From: Aestuariibacter salexigens DSM 15300
GTDB taxonomy: Bacteria; Pseudomonadota; Gammaproteobacteria; Enterobacterales; Alteromonadaceae
Direction of reading: 5' to 3'
Assembly (NCBI RefSeq): GCF_000429145.1
Contig: NZ_AUBH01000015.1
Span: 1-55,986 of the forward strand
DNA length: 55,986 nt
This document shows, one piece after another, positions 18,710 through 29,366 of the stretch. A program made the translations under genes and the position numbers. Positions within the stretch are counted from its first letter, which is position 1. The number at the start of each line of letters is the position of its first letter. The notes beneath the pieces were generated by a model. It did not search any database, was not told the DNA's origin, and worked only from the letters and a program-made list of their open reading frames with translations.

Positions 18710-18860
18710 TAAGCGGCAATGATATCTGAGCCAAATGCTGGGTCAGACAGTAATAACTGATTGAGTTGTAAGCATATGCGCAAACCCAACAAGACGCAAA
18801 GGCTTCGCTGCATCACCACATGCTTGAGTACATCCCACATCTTCTAGAGGAGAGACAAAA

Positions 18861-19871
18861 ATGAGAGCCATGGTTTGTGATTCACCCAAAGATGGACTGT
18901 CAGGACTAAAGCTTGTTGACCTGCCTGCACCTGCAACGCCTAAAGCAGGTGAGATAACGGTCCGTATTCACGCCAGCTCTCTCAACTTTCATGATTTTGG
19001 TGTGGTCAGTGGCCGTATTCCGACCAAGCCTGGTCGTATTCCGATGTCAGACGGCGCGGGTGTGGTTGAGGCCGTGGGAGAAGGCGTATCTGAATTTGCC
19101 GTTGGCGATAATGTGGTGTCGACCTTCTTCCCCGACTGGTTAAGTGGAGAGCCTACGCTCGGTGATTTTAGTCGCACCCCCGGCGATGGTCTTGATGGCT
19201 ATGCCCGCGAGTGTGTCACCGTCCCAGCAAGCTGGTTTACTCGGGCACCCAAAGGCTGGTCACATCAGGCTTCAGCAACCATTACCACAGCAGGGCTAAC
19301 GGCATGGCGTGCGTTGGTTGTGGAAGGTCAGCTGAAAGCGGGTGATACGGTACTGTTACTCGGTACCGGTGGCGTATCCATTTACGCACTGCAAATTGCC
19401 AAAGCAATGGGCGCACGGGTGGCCATTACGTCGTCGTCAGATGAAAAGCTCGATAAGGCTAAAGCACTTGGGGCTGACTTTACCGTCAATTATCAGAAAC
19501 ATGAAAATTGGGGGGGACTGGTTAAAGCGTGGACGCTGGACCGTGGCGTTGATCACGTAGTTGAAGTGGGAGGGCCTGGCACATTACCTCAGTCAATCCA
19601 TGCGTGTCGGGTAGGTGGCAACATTGTGTTGATAGGGGTACTCACAGGCGTTGACGGTACCATTCCTACCGGCGCAATGATGCTCAAGCAAATTTCATTA
19701 AATGGCATTATTGTTGGCTCCAGACAGCATCAACAGGAATTTGTCAGAGGCCTGGAGGGTATGAACTTCATGCCGGTTATTGATAAGCAGTTTTATCTTT
19801 CTGATATGGCTGAGGCATTCGCTTATGAGGCCAGTGGTCATCATTTCGGTAAAATTTGCCTAACGATCTAA
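18861..19871 (+). CDS. Zinc-independent MDR-family NAD(P)-dependent oxidoreductase
   Basis: 336 aa. N-terminal GroES-like domain (SLNFHDFGVVSGRIP, DGAGVVEAVGEGV) and a Rossmann domain with LLLGTGGVSIYALQIAKAMGA. The four structural zinc cysteines of alcohol dehydrogenases are absent, which points to the quinone-oxidoreductase/crotonyl-CoA-reductase side of the superfamily. Substrate unknown. AGAGGAGAG lies just upstream of the ATG. Monocistronic. Confidence 0.9.
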   Translation: MRAMVCDSPKDGLSGLKLVDLPAPATPKAGEITVRIHASSLNFHDFGVVSGRIPTKPGRIPMSDGAGVVEAVGEGVSEFAVGDNVVSTFFPDWLSGEPTLGDFSRTPGDGLDGYARECVTVPASWFTRAPKGWSHQASATITTAGLTAWRALVVEGQLKAGDTVLLLGTGGVSIYALQIAKAMGARVAITSSSDEKLDKAKALGADFTVNYQKHENWGGLVKAWTLDRGVDHVVEVGGPGTLPQSIHACRVGGNIVLIGVLTGVDGTIPTGAMMLKQISLNGIIVGSRQHQQEFVRGLEGMNFMPVIDKQFYLSDMAEAFAYEASGHHFGKICLTI

Positions 19872-19997
19872 CAATCGAATCACCTTATTTTCCGAAGAAG
19901 TGGCGCTCGTTATAAAAATATAAGTAAGATAAGGACTTCGCGCACACCGTTGCCCCTGCAATGGTTAACGATGTGCTTATTCATAGCCTGTTGACTG

Positions 19998-22853
19998 TTG
20001 TTTGTGACTCGTACTTTGCGCGTTTTTCATTGTTTCATCCTTTCTGCCACACTGCTGGCAATGATTTTGTGTTCGGCTGCAAACGCCGTGCAGATCGGCA
20101 ATGACGCAGACGCCGTCACCATGCTCGATAACCTTAAGAGGCAGGTACAAAATAATGACGACAGCGTGCCCCATACATTTGCGTCGCTGACTGAATGGTT
20201 TGATACCCATCCCAACGATTTTCAATATGCTCGCTTGCTCAATATAAAAGCCTATGCATCAGTGCTAAAACAGCAATATGCCCAGGCATATGAGTTGTTG
20301 ATGGAGGCACGCAGAAGAGCGGTTGCCAGCAACAATCAAATGGCCCGTGCTGAATCACTCAGGCTGGAAGGACTAATACTGGACCTGACTGGCGAGCACG
20401 CCAGCGCCTATGATGTGCTAACCCGAGCTCTGGATATCTTTGAACAACGTCCCAGCAAGCACATGCTAAATGTGTACAACTCAATGTATAACGTCATGAT
20501 CTCAATAGGCGATTTTGAGGGCATGCTGCAGCTTGGTGAAAAATATCTTGCAAAAGCGCAGGCGTTTAACGATGAGCAAGATATCGGCACTGCGCACTTT
20601 ATCATTGGGTACGCAAAATTAGAGCTCGGTCAATTGGAAGCCGCCAGGCGCAGTCTACTGGCAGCAGAACAAATGCTAACAAAAATAGGTTATCCCTTTA
20701 TAGGCATTGTTTACAGCACGCAAGCGAAGCTGCACATTGAAGAAAACAATCTTCAGGACGCGTTGACGAGGCATCAGCAAGCTGCGGACGCAAACCAAAA
20801 AGTGGGATTTTTGTATAACGACGGTCAGCATTATATTCAACTGGCTGATATTTACGAAATGCAAAACCAGCCCGAACGGGCGTTACAAATCCTAAAAACA
20901 GCGTCTGAGACGTCCAACGCTGTAAATGATAAAGCTAATAAAATGCTAATCCTCGAGCGACTAATTGAACTAGCCGAAAAAACCGGCGACGTGCGTGCCG
21001 CTCTCGATTATGCCAAGCAATATCAAACCGCGTATGAACAAAGTTTCAACCAACGTAATGCGCAGCTTTTAGCGTTAAATCGGGTCAAGCTTGCGGTTAA
21101 AGATAAAGAAGAAGCGATCAGTTTGCTGGAACAGCAAAATCGTTTGCAGGCGCAACGAAATGAGAGTCAACGTCAGGCCAATACTATCCAGCTTTACCTG
21201 ATTATTGGCATAGGGCTGAGTCTCATTCTGGTGGCAAGCCTATGGTTGAGGACGCGAGTTCAACATCGTGCATTGGACGAATACGCTAAACAGTTGCAAC
21301 GTGCGACCGATGCTAAGTCAGACTTTTTAGCCCGTATGAGCCATGAAATTCGCACGCCGCTAAACGCAATAATTGGGTTAACCCGTCTGACAAAAAAATC
21401 GTCACACTCAGCGCAGGCCACAACCAACCTGAATCAGATTGAAAATGCGTCAAAGGTGTTGCTTGCCATCATTAACGATATTCTGGATTTCTCAAAGGTG
21501 GAAGCGGGTCACCTGTCGATAAGTCAGACCCGATTTGCCCTTCATGACTTGATTACACAAACCCTGGATATGCACAGAGCCGCAGCGCGGGACAAAGGTC
21601 TGACGCTGTCATTTAATGCTGAAGAGAGCCTGCCTGAAGTAGTTGTTGGAGATCCACAGCGAATTCAGCAGATCCTCAATAACTTGTTGAGCAATGCGGT
21701 GAAATTCACCTCAAAAGGCAAGATTACCGTATGCGCTAGCGCAACACAGGCAGCTGATAAAACTACACTCGAATTTATCGTCAGCGACACTGGCATTGGT
21801 TTGAATCACGAACAACAGCAGCGACTGTTTGAACCGTTTAGTCAGGGCGATGAAACTGTCTCACGCCAGTTTGGCGGCACTGGTCTGGGGCTGGCGATCT
21901 GTAAACAGCTGGCAGAGCTGATGGGCGGCCGTATATGGCTTCACAGTGAGAGTGGCAAGGGCAGTCATTTTCATTTTACCGTTCAGGTTGAGGATGCAGA
22001 AAGTGGTAAATTATCTATGGCAGAATTGTCAGAAGCTGAATCACAGATACCAGACTTTTCTGACAAAACATTGCTGGTTGCCGAGGATAATCCATTAAAT
22101 CAAAAAGTGACGGTAGGCTTGCTCAAGGAGACGGGTGCTCAGGTTACTGTTGTCAGTAATGGTGAGCAGGCTGTGCAGCTACTAACGGCTAACCCCCTTT
22201 TTGATGCAGTGCTGATGGATGTGCAGATGCCCGTGATGGACGGGCTTACTGCGGCGAGAGTCATCCGGGATGATTTGCATCTGAATGTGCCTATCATTGC
22301 GATGACCGCCCATGCGCTCAAACAAGATATCGATAAAAGTGTGGCTGCTGGCATGAACGCGCATATCACCAAACCTATTGATCCTCATGAGCTTTTTGCG
22401 GTGTTGCAGCGTGCCTTTGATTCCCGCACAGAGTTTACGCTGGATAGGGATTCAACAGATACGCCGAACATTGACTTTAACGAGCCAGATATCAATGCCT
22501 TAAGGATCATCGATCAGCAGACTGCGCGCCAGGCGTTATTAAATGACGACAGTCTGTACACCGTGGTGCTGCATGATTTTATTCGTCTTGAAAGTGAGAT
22601 AGACAGGCTTAAGCAGGCCATCGACAACAAACAAGTCGACGATATTCTCAGGATCGTACACATTTACACGACTGCACTTAACTATATCGGTGCGTTCAAC
22701 CTTGCTCAGCTTGCCAGCGCTGTTGAGCGACGCATCCAATCTGATAGCCTGGACTTTGATAAGCAGACCAAGGACACACTAACGCTGCTAAGTGAAGAGT
22801 TAGCATTGATGACAACAACGGTTACTCATATGTACAAGCAAATGGCAGACTAA
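19998..22853 (+). CDS. TPR-containing hybrid sensor histidine kinase
   Basis: 951 aa. Signal peptide to about residue 30, periplasmic tetratricopeptide repeats (about 60-345), a coiled coil and one membrane helix (398-417). The HisKA domain has phosphorylatable H449 in SHEIRTPLNAIIG; the HATPase has NNLLSNAVKF (560-569) and FGGTGLGL. A receiver has E696/D697, D741 and K792. The C-terminal segment (about 830-951) resembles an HPt domain but has VHIYTT instead of the AHxLKG motif. The start is uncertain: TTG 19998 or GTG 20004, neither with a good ribosome site. Periplasmic TPRs suggest sensing of a protein or peptide partner. No separate response regulator is adjacent. Confidence 0.92.
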   Translation: MFVTRTLRVFHCFILSATLLAMILCSAANAVQIGNDADAVTMLDNLKRQVQNNDDSVPHTFASLTEWFDTHPNDFQYARLLNIKAYASVLKQQYAQAYELLMEARRRAVASNNQMARAESLRLEGLILDLTGEHASAYDVLTRALDIFEQRPSKHMLNVYNSMYNVMISIGDFEGMLQLGEKYLAKAQAFNDEQDIGTAHFIIGYAKLELGQLEAARRSLLAAEQMLTKIGYPFIGIVYSTQAKLHIEENNLQDALTRHQQAADANQKVGFLYNDGQHYIQLADIYEMQNQPERALQILKTASETSNAVNDKANKMLILERLIELAEKTGDVRAALDYAKQYQTAYEQSFNQRNAQLLALNRVKLAVKDKEEAISLLEQQNRLQAQRNESQRQANTIQLYLIIGIGLSLILVASLWLRTRVQHRALDEYAKQLQRATDAKSDFLARMSHEIRTPLNAIIGLTRLTKKSSHSAQATTNLNQIENASKVLLAIINDILDFSKVEAGHLSISQTRFALHDLITQTLDMHRAAARDKGLTLSFNAEESLPEVVVGDPQRIQQILNNLLSNAVKFTSKGKITVCASATQAADKTTLEFIVSDTGIGLNHEQQQRLFEPFSQGDETVSRQFGGTGLGLAICKQLAELMGGRIWLHSESGKGSHFHFTVQVEDAESGKLSMAELSEAESQIPDFSDKTLLVAEDNPLNQKVTVGLLKETGAQVTVVSNGEQAVQLLTANPLFDAVLMDVQMPVMDGLTAARVIRDDLHLNVPIIAMTAHALKQDIDKSVAAGMNAHITKPIDPHELFAVLQRAFDSRTEFTLDRDSTDTPNIDFNEPDINALRIIDQQTARQALLNDDSLYTVVLHDFIRLESEIDRLKQAIDNKQVDDILRIVHIYTTALNYIGAFNLAQLASAVERRIQSDSLDFDKQTKDTLTLLSEELALMTTTVTHMYKQMAD

Positions 22854-22887
22854 TATCCTGTTGGTTTTTGTGTAGCCACTGTTCAGG

Positions 22888-22916
22888 TTGCGGATTTTCA
22901 CTTTCGGCTATATAAT
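22888..22916 (+). promoter_or_regulatory. Promoter of the rimP-nusA-infB operon
   Basis: TTGCGG (22888-22893), 17-bp spacer, TATAAT (22911-22916). It would start a ~280-nt leader before rimP. Confidence 0.7.
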
Positions 22917-23076
22917 TCGCACCAATCTTGAGGCGGGCTCCCTTTTTAAAAGTAACGTCTCAACTGCGAACTAACTGGCGAGCTTATGGATTTAATGAGG
23001 TTATTGGTTCATTAATCCAACTCAGGTCAGGGTCACAGATAAGGTGATACTGCTGAGCCAGAGTCCAGAATACTAT

Positions 23077-23101
23077 AGCCCCGCTAGACCGGGGCTTTTT
23101 G
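23077..23101 (+). terminator. First leader terminator/attenuator before rimP
   Basis: Seven-base-pair GC-rich stem AGCCCCG-CTAGAC-CGGGGCT followed by TTTTTGTT. Confidence 0.8.
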
Positions 23102-23168
23102 TTATCGTTTTTTTCAATCGCGATTGACAAAGTGTGCTGTGCAAATAGTCAATCTGCATCGTTATTCT

Positions 23169-23188
23169 GGGCGCTACGCCCTTTTTTT
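23169..23188 (+). terminator. Second leader terminator adjacent to rimP start
   Basis: GGGCG-CTA-CGCCC stem followed by TTTTTTT; its T-tract leads straight into the rimP Shine-Dalgarno sequence at 23195-23198. Confidence 0.7.
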
Positions 23189-23205
23189 ATTTTTGGAGAG
23201 TGGAT

Positions 23206-23664
23206 TTGTCGCAATTAGAACAAAAGCTGACCGCTATGCTCGAACCTGCTGTTGAGGCATTGGGGTTTGAGTTATTAGGCGTTGAGTTTGTTCGTGCAGG
23301 AAAACATTCCATTTTGCGTCTGTATATCGATCATGAAAACGGGATCACCGTTGATGATTGTGCTGATGTCAGTCATCAGGCAAGTGCAGTGCTGGATGTG
23401 GAAGATCCTATTAATACTGAATACAACCTTGAAGTGTCCTCGCCAGGTATGGAGCGACCGCTCTTCAAGGAGGCACATTACGCCAAGAGTGTCGGCGAAA
23501 TTGTGCAACTAAGACTGCGGTTACCAATGGATAATCGCCGAAACTTTAAAGGGCAACTGCTCTCATGTGAGGGCGGTAATATTAAATTGGATGTAGACGG
23601 TCAGGAATTCGAGCTGGCAGTCGCGAACATAGAAAAAGGTCACGTTGTCCCAGTTTTTGACTGA
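23206..23664 (+). CDS. rimP: Ribosome maturation factor RimP
   Basis: 152 aa when started at TTG 23206. This start is chosen because GGAG (23195-23198) lies seven bases upstream and because the product then begins MSQLEQKLT, matching E. coli RimP (MSTLEQKLT). The GTG at 23200 would overlap the ribosome site by spacing. Full-length two-domain protein ([44 protein letters not shown]). Assists 30S subunit maturation. First gene of the operon; nusA follows after 39 bases. Confidence 0.95.
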   Translation: MSQLEQKLTAMLEPAVEALGFELLGVEFVRAGKHSILRLYIDHENGITVDDCADVSHQASAVLDVEDPINTEYNLEVSSPGMERPLFKEAHYAKSVGEIVQLRLRLPMDNRRNFKGQLLSCEGGNIKLDVDGQEFELAVANIEKGHVVPVFD

Positions 23665-23703
23665 GGCAGATGACGCATATTGCAAAGCAATAGTGAGGCA
23701 ATA

Positions 23704-25212
23704 ATGAGTAAAGAAATACTGTTAGTGGCTGAAGCCGTTTCCAACGAGAAGCAGGTTCCCAAGGAAAAGATTTTTGAAGCGCTTGAGTTCGCTATCGCCA
23801 GTGCAACGAAAAAGAAAAATGATGGTGATATCGAAGTCCGTATCGTGATTGACCGTGATACAGGCGATTTTGATACCTTCCGCCGCTGGCTGGTTGTTGA
23901 AGACGACCACGAAATGGAAAACCCGTACGCGGAGATCACCTTATCCGCAGCTCAAGTTGATGAGCCTGACGTGCAGCTCGGCGATTATGTTGAAGAGCAA
24001 ATTGAATCAATCGCATTTGACCGCATCACTACGCAGACAGCCAAGCAGGTTATTGTGCAAAAGGTGCGTGAAGCTGAGCGTGCACAGGTTATCGCAGAAT
24101 ATGAAGACCGCGTAGGCGAACTTGTCACCGGCACGGTTAAGAAGGTTAACCGAGACAACATTATTATCGACCTGGGCAATAACGCCGAGGGCGTCATCTA
24201 CCGCGATGATATGCTACCGCGTGAAACCTTCCGTCCTGGCGACAGAGTGCGTGGCTTACTTTATGTGATCCGTCCCGAAGCGCGCGGTGCACAATTGTTT
24301 GTCAGTCGCACACACCCAGACATGCTGGTTGAACTGTTCCGTATTGAAGTGCCTGAAATCGCTGAAGAAACGCTGGAAATTAAATCCGCTGCTCGCGATC
24401 CGGGCTCACGTGCAAAAATTGCAGTGAAGACTAACGATAAGCGTCTCGACCCTGTAGGTGCCTGTGTGGGAATGCGTGGCTCTCGTGTGCAGGCCGTATC
24501 AGGTGAATTAGGCGGTGAGCGCGTTGATATCGTACTGTGGGATGAAAACCCGGCGCAGTATGTGATTAACGCCATGGCGCCTGCTGAAGTTGCGTCCATC
24601 GTGGTTGATGAAGATGCACAGTCAATGGACGTTGCCGTTGAGGCAGACAATCTTGCACAGGCCATCGGTCGTAATGGTCAGAACGTTAGACTCGCCAGTC
24701 AGCTGACCGGCTGGGAACTGAACGTCATGACGGTTGAAGATCTGAACGCCAAGCACGAAGAAGAAAACTCACGCGTGCTTAACGTGTTCGTGAAAGGTCT
24801 GGATATCGACGAAGACTTTGCATCGGTGCTGGTAGAAGAAGGCTTCACCAGCCTGGAAGAAATCGCCTATGTGCCGGTAAGTGAACTGTTGGCGATCGAC
24901 GGTTTGGACGAGGATACAGTGGAAGAGCTGCGCAACCGCGCACGTGCCGCGTTAACGACGCAGGCACTGGCCACTGAGGAATCATTGGAAGCGCACGAGC
25001 CGACAGAAGAATTGTTGAATCTGGAAGGTATGGAGCGTCATGTGGCGTTCGTACTTGCCAGTCGTGGTATCACTGATCTGGAAGCGCTTGCTGAGCAGGG
25101 CACCGACGATATCACGGATATAGAAGAACTGGACGAAGAAAAAGCGGGTCAGCTGATTATGGCGGCGCGCAATATCGTGTGGTTTAGTGAAGAAGGTCAA
25201 CAGGGGGAATAA
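23704..25212 (+). CDS. nusA: Transcription termination/antitermination factor NusA
   Basis: 502 aa from ATG 23704 ([20 protein letters not shown]); an upstream in-frame ATG would add eight residues with no homologous counterpart. Order: N-terminal RNAP-binding domain (1-~130), S1 domain (~135-200), two KH domains (~230-345, with [14 protein letters not shown] and [14 protein letters not shown]), then two C-terminal acidic repeats (from ~365) typical of gammaproteobacterial NusA. Binds RNAP and nascent RNA and autoregulates this operon in E. coli. Confidence 0.98.
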   Translation: MSKEILLVAEAVSNEKQVPKEKIFEALEFAIASATKKKNDGDIEVRIVIDRDTGDFDTFRRWLVVEDDHEMENPYAEITLSAAQVDEPDVQLGDYVEEQIESIAFDRITTQTAKQVIVQKVREAERAQVIAEYEDRVGELVTGTVKKVNRDNIIIDLGNNAEGVIYRDDMLPRETFRPGDRVRGLLYVIRPEARGAQLFVSRTHPDMLVELFRIEVPEIAEETLEIKSAARDPGSRAKIAVKTNDKRLDPVGACVGMRGSRVQAVSGELGGERVDIVLWDENPAQYVINAMAPAEVASIVVDEDAQSMDVAVEADNLAQAIGRNGQNVRLASQLTGWELNVMTVEDLNAKHEEENSRVLNVFVKGLDIDEDFASVLVEEGFTSLEEIAYVPVSELLAIDGLDEDTVEELRNRARAALTTQALATEESLEAHEPTEELLNLEGMERHVAFVLASRGITDLEALAEQGTDDITDIEELDEEKAGQLIMAARNIVWFSEEGQQGE

Positions 25213-25218
25213 TTACGA

Positions 25219-27828
25219 ATGGCAGATGTATCCATCGAAAAACTTGCCGGTGATATCGGCACGTCAGTTGACCGTCTGGTTCAGCAGTTTAACGACGCAG
25301 GCATTACTAAAAAGGCCGGCGAAAATGTGACTGAAGACGAAAAGCGTCAATTGCTCGATCATTTGAGCAAACAGCACGGCGGTACTGGCTCTGAAGCGCC
25401 CAAGCGCATGACACTGCAGCGTAAAACAACCAGCACGTTGAGTATTGGTAAGTCAAAGGCGGTAAAGGTTGAAGTGCGTAAAAAGCGTACCTACGTGAAG
25501 CGCAGTGAGATTGAAGAGAAGCGCATCGCAGAAGAAGAAGCCAAGCGCAAAGAAGAAGAAGCGGCAGCAAAACGCGAAGCTGAACGCAAGGCGGCGGAAG
25601 AAGCGAAGAAAGCGGCAGAAGAAAAAGCCAAGAAAGCGGCAGAAGCCAGAGCCAAAGCGGAAGAAGAGCGTAAAGCGCGTGAAGAAAAGGCGCGCAAAGA
25701 AGCAGAAGCCCGTCAGCAGAAAGAATCAAGCATGACTGACGAGGAAAAAGCTGAGCAGGAAGCCGCTCGAGCAGAAGCTGAGCGAATTCGTAAGCAGCAG
25801 GAAGAGGAAGCTCAGCGTAAGCTTGAGCAGGATGCCAAAAAAGCGGCTGAAGAAGCAAAGCGTCTGGCTGAAGAAAATGAGCGTCGCTGGAAAGAAGAAG
25901 AAGAGCGTCGTAAGCGCGAGGAAGCGGAAGAAGTGCACATGCACTCGAATCGCTACGCGCAGGAAGCTGAAGACGAAGAAGATATGCAGATTGAGCGTTC
26001 TTCACGTCGACGCAAGAAGTCTAAGAAAAACGCCGGTGCAGACCTAAAGCATGGCTTTAACAAGCCTGCAGCGCCTGTTGAGCGCGTGGTAAAACTTGGC
26101 GAAACCATCTCTGTTGGTGAATTGGCCAGCCGTATGGCGGTGAAGGCCACTGAAGTCATCAAAACCATGATGAAGTTGGGTGAGATGGCCACCATTAACC
26201 AGGTGCTGGATCAGGATACCGCCGTATTGGTCATCGAAGAGATGGGCCACAAATACGAATTGGTTAACGATAATGCGCTTGAAGATGAATTGCTGGAAGG
26301 CAAGGGTGCTGGTGACAAGGCGCCGCGTGCACCGGTCGTCACTATCATGGGCCACGTTGACCACGGTAAGACTTCACTGCTTGATTACATTCGTCGCGCC
26401 AAAGTGGCGGAAGGTGAAGCCGGCGGGATCACCCAGCACATTGGTGCCTACAGCGTAGACACTGACAGCGGCAAAATTACCTTCCTGGATACTCCTGGAC
26501 ACGCCGCATTTACTGCGATGCGTGCCCGTGGTGCGACGGCGACGGATATCGTTGTACTGGTCGTCGCAGCGGATGATGGTGTGATGCCACAGACTAAAGA
26601 GGCTGTGCAGCACTCCCGTGCCGCTGGCGTACCTTTGATTGTTGCCGTGAACAAAATGGACAAAGAAGCTGCTGACCCGGACAGAGTGAAGACTGAGCTT
26701 TCGCAGCTGGAAGTTATCTCTGAAGAGTGGGGTGGTGATCACCAGTTTGTTAATGTTTCGGCGAAGACCGGTATGGGCATTGATGAACTGCTAGACGCGA
26801 TTAACCTTCAAGCAGAAGTGCTTGATTTACAGGCTGTTGCAGACGGTCCTGGCCACGGTATCGTGATTGAATCACGTCTCGATAAAGGTCGCGGCCCGGT
26901 TGCTTCTGTGCTGGTACAGGAAGGTCAGCTCAAGGCGGGAGACATTCTGCTATGTGGCCTGGAATATGGCCGCGTCAGAGCAATGCGCGATGAGAACGGG
27001 AACGAAGTGAAAGTTGCGGGTCCATCAACGCCTGTAGAAGTACTTGGCCTGTCTGGTGTGCCGGTTGCCGGTGAAGATGCGTTGGTTGTATCTGACGAAC
27101 GTAAAGCACGAGAAGTGGCAAGCAAGCGTTCTATCAAGCAGCGCGAACTGAAGCTGGCGAAGCAGCAGAAAGCCAAGCTGGAAAACATGTTTGCCAACAT
27201 GGAAAGCGGCGATGTACATGAGCTGAACATCGTCCTTAAAGCTGACGTGCAGGGCTCTGTTGAAGCGATCAATGACTCGCTGGTTAAGCTTTCAACTGAC
27301 GAAGTGAAAGTGAATATTGTCGGCAGTGGTGTAGGCGGAATTACCGAAACAGACGCCACCTTGGCAGCAGCATCCAGTGCAATCATCGTCGGCTTTAACG
27401 TCCGTGCTGATGCGACAGCTCGTCGCGTGATTGAAGCGGAAGACATTGACCTGCGCTATTACAGCGTTATCTATGACCTGATTGAAGAAGTGAAGCAGGC
27501 CATGAGCGGTATGCTTGCACCTGAATTCAAACAGCAGATCATGGGTCTTGCTGAAGTACGTGATGTGTTCAAGTCACCGAAACTTGGTGCCATTGCCGGC
27601 TGTATGGTCGTTGAAGGTAACGTTAAACGTAATAACCCTATTCGTGTTCTGCGCGATAACGTGGTTATTTACGAAGGTGAACTGGAATCACTGCGTCGCT
27701 TCAAAGACGATGTACAGGAAGTACGTAATGGCATGGAATGCGGTATCGGCGTTAAGAACTATAACGACGTAAAAGTCGGAGACCAAATCGAGGTCTTCGA
27801 AGTTATCGAAGTGAAACGGGAAATCTAA
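25219..27828 (+). CDS. infB: Translation initiation factor IF-2
   Basis: 869 aa. N-terminal IF2 domain (1-50), a long Lys/Glu/Ala/Arg-rich charged helical linker (about 85-255), a second IF2_N-type domain (~290-340), then the GTPase domain with GHVDHGKTS (~378), DTPGH and NKMD, and the C-terminal fMet-tRNA-binding domains. It begins six bases after the nusA stop. It works with the initiator tRNA, whose gene is at 14267. The repetitive linker creates long spurious open frames on the other strand. Confidence 0.98.
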   Translation: MADVSIEKLAGDIGTSVDRLVQQFNDAGITKKAGENVTEDEKRQLLDHLSKQHGGTGSEAPKRMTLQRKTTSTLSIGKSKAVKVEVRKKRTYVKRSEIEEKRIAEEEAKRKEEEAAAKREAERKAAEEAKKAAEEKAKKAAEARAKAEEERKAREEKARKEAEARQQKESSMTDEEKAEQEAARAEAERIRKQQEEEAQRKLEQDAKKAAEEAKRLAEENERRWKEEEERRKREEAEEVHMHSNRYAQEAEDEEDMQIERSSRRRKKSKKNAGADLKHGFNKPAAPVERVVKLGETISVGELASRMAVKATEVIKTMMKLGEMATINQVLDQDTAVLVIEEMGHKYELVNDNALEDELLEGKGAGDKAPRAPVVTIMGHVDHGKTSLLDYIRRAKVAEGEAGGITQHIGAYSVDTDSGKITFLDTPGHAAFTAMRARGATATDIVVLVVAADDGVMPQTKEAVQHSRAAGVPLIVAVNKMDKEAADPDRVKTELSQLEVISEEWGGDHQFVNVSAKTGMGIDELLDAINLQAEVLDLQAVADGPGHGIVIESRLDKGRGPVASVLVQEGQLKAGDILLCGLEYGRVRAMRDENGNEVKVAGPSTPVEVLGLSGVPVAGEDALVVSDERKAREVASKRSIKQRELKLAKQQKAKLENMFANMESGDVHELNIVLKADVQGSVEAINDSLVKLSTDEVKVNIVGSGVGGITETDATLAAASSAIIVGFNVRADATARRVIEAEDIDLRYYSVIYDLIEEVKQAMSGMLAPEFKQQIMGLAEVRDVFKSPKLGAIAGCMVVEGNVKRNNPIRVLRDNVVIYEGELESLRRFKDDVQEVRNGMECGIGVKNYNDVKVGDQIEVFEVIEVKREI

Positions 27829-27859
27829 CCCGCTTCAAGTCGCACTACGTAATATCAAG

Positions 27860-27881
27860 CGGGGGCCTCGGGCCCCCGTTT
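27860..27881 (+). terminator. GC-only hairpin between infB and rbfA (weak terminator or processing site)
   Basis: Perfect 8-bp stem CGGGGGCC-TCG-GGCCCCCG followed by only TTTG. The short T-tract suggests partial termination or an mRNA stability element that lowers downstream expression, not a full stop. Confidence 0.55.
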
Positions 27882-27906
27882 GCGCTACCAGTATTGGAGA
27901 AACATT

Positions 27907-28323
27907 ATGGCTCGTGAATTTTCTCGCACGGACCGCGTTGCCCAGCAAATCCACAAAGAAGTGGCGAGCATTCTGCAGAATGAATTTAAAAACCGTGACC
28001 CGCGTTTAGGCATGGTTACCGTGTCTGGCGTGGAAGTGTCCAGAGATCTTGCTCATGCGAAAGTGTTCGTCACGTTTTATGACAGTGATGAAAGCAAGAT
28101 AAAACAGGATCTAACTATTCTGGATGATAATAAAGGGTTTGTCCGCAGCCTGCTGGCCAAGCGTTTGCGAATGCGCTCGGTACCTCATGTGAAATTCATG
28201 CGTGATGCGTCGATCACAGAGGGCATGCGTATTTCAAATCTTGTGTCAGAAACGCTGCAGCGTGACAAAGCGCGCGCAGAGCAGGCTGGTCGCGACGATT
28301 ACGATAAGTCGGAGCAGGAGTAA
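27907..28323 (+). CDS. rbfA: 30S ribosome-binding factor A
   Basis: 138 aa from ATG 27907 ([18 protein letters not shown]), with TTGGAG upstream; a longer in-frame start would cut into the preceding hairpin. KH-like fold with the motif [24 protein letters not shown]. Cold-adaptation and 16S-maturation factor. Its stop overlaps the truB start by one base (TAATG). Confidence 0.97.
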   Translation: MAREFSRTDRVAQQIHKEVASILQNEFKNRDPRLGMVTVSGVEVSRDLAHAKVFVTFYDSDESKIKQDLTILDDNKGFVRSLLAKRLRMRSVPHVKFMRDASITEGMRISNLVSETLQRDKARAEQAGRDDYDKSEQE

Positions 28324-29270
28324 TGGCCAGACGCCGCAAAGGCAGGGCAATCAATGGCATCGTGTTAGTCGACAAGCCATTGGGCATAACATCCAATGAT
28401 GTGGTGCAAAAAGTGAAACGTGCGTTTTTTGCCGCCAAGGCGGGGCACACAGGTGCACTCGATCCTCTGGCGACGGGGATGCTGCCGGTGTGCCTTGGCG
28501 AAGCGACCAAGTTTTCACAGTTTTCTCTGGATGCGGATAAAACCTATCAGGTTACGGCAAAACTCGGGGTGCGCACGACCACGTCTGATGCTGATGGTGA
28601 AGTGGTAGAAACCCACCCGGTGGATGTGTCTGAGACGCAACTCAATAAGGTTCTGGATGCTTTCACAGGACCAATTAAGCAGGTGCCGTCGATGTTCTCG
28701 GCGCTAAAGCATCAGGGTAAGCCGCTTTATCACTATGCACGTCAGGGTATTACAATCGAGCGTGAGGCAAGGGATATCACAATCTTTTCACTCACGTTGG
28801 ATCGTTTCGAAGGTGACGAGGTTGATCTTACCGTACATTGCAGTAAAGGCACCTATATCCGCTCGTTGGTCGATGATATGGGGCAGAAATTAGGGTGCGG
28901 GGCCTATGTAACACGTCTGCATCGCACCCATGTAGCGGGTTACCCTGAATTACCGATGGTGAGTCTTGAGCAGATTCAGCGAATTGTCGAACAGGCGTCT
29001 GATGACGAAGCGCGTTATGAAGCATTAGACAGCTTATTACTGGCAATGGATACGGCCGTGTTGGCGTTGCCGGAGAAGTTGCTCGATGAACATCAGCATA
29101 AACAGTTTTGTCATGGTCAGGCCGTGCTTGTTGACGATATTGACCAGGCTAATGTGCAATACCGTCTTTATGGGCAGTCACCGCATGGACGGCGCTTTTT
29201 GGGCATAGGCGAGAGCACTGCAGAACAGACTATCAACCCGAAACGACTGGTTGTGTATCCAGACGCCTAA
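28323..29270 (+). CDS. truB: tRNA pseudouridine(55) synthase
   Basis: 315 aa. Catalytic D47 in [17 protein letters not shown], followed by [10 protein letters not shown] and the Thr-Tyr-Ile-Arg segment [12 protein letters not shown]-terminal TruB/PUA-like part is present. Modifies U55 in the T-loop of tRNAs. Last gene of the rimP operon. Confidence 0.98.
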   Translation: MARRRKGRAINGIVLVDKPLGITSNDVVQKVKRAFFAAKAGHTGALDPLATGMLPVCLGEATKFSQFSLDADKTYQVTAKLGVRTTTSDADGEVVETHPVDVSETQLNKVLDAFTGPIKQVPSMFSALKHQGKPLYHYARQGITIEREARDITIFSLTLDRFEGDEVDLTVHCSKGTYIRSLVDDMGQKLGCGAYVTRLHRTHVAGYPELPMVSLEQIQRIVEQASDDEARYEALDSLLLAMDTAVLALPEKLLDEHQHKQFCHGQAVLVDDIDQANVQYRLYGQSPHGRRFLGIGESTAEQTINPKRLVVYPDA

Positions 29271-29275
29271 AAGCC

Positions 29276-29303
29276 TTGCATAGCAACCAGCGATCGTTAT
29301 AAT
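29276..29303 (+). promoter_or_regulatory. rpsO promoter
   Basis: TTGCAT (29276-29281), 16-bp spacer, TATAAT (29298-29303), starting right after the truB stop. Gives rpsO its own transcript. Confidence 0.8.
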
Positions 29304-29366
29304 ACGCGCTCTTTTGAATGGGCTGAATTAGTGATTGGCTCATTCGTGAATATTCAGGAGAAAATG

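Larger units (their letters stand above)
22922..23199 (+). promoter_or_regulatory. Long rimP operon leader with two internal terminators
   Basis: This untranslated leader carries two intrinsic terminator structures. The first is AGCCCCG / CGGGGCT with TTTTT (23077-23100). The second is GGGCG-CTA-CGCCC with seven Ts (23169-23187), ending only 18 bases before the rimP start. Earlier segments (22922-23070) show no tRNA. A conserved rimP leader with a terminator is known from gammaproteobacteria, and NusA autoregulation of this operon is established in E. coli. Attenuation here is inferred from the structures. Confidence 0.6.

Noticed and set aside
22917-23076. Possible tRNA in front of rimP, as in many gammaproteobacteria
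   Set aside because: I could not form a cloverleaf or find a T-loop GGTTCAAATCC motif; only leader RNA structure is visible.
23200-23205. GTG 23200 as rimP start
   Set aside because: Only one base separates it from the GGAG ribosome site; TTG 23206 has ideal spacing and matches the conserved N-terminus.
25307-26005. 232-codon open frame antisense to infB, plus several others nearby
   Set aside because: Caused by the Lys/Glu/Ala-rich infB linker: GAA/AAG/GCG repeats read as Leu/Phe/Ser runs on the other strand. No ribosome site; infB is certain.
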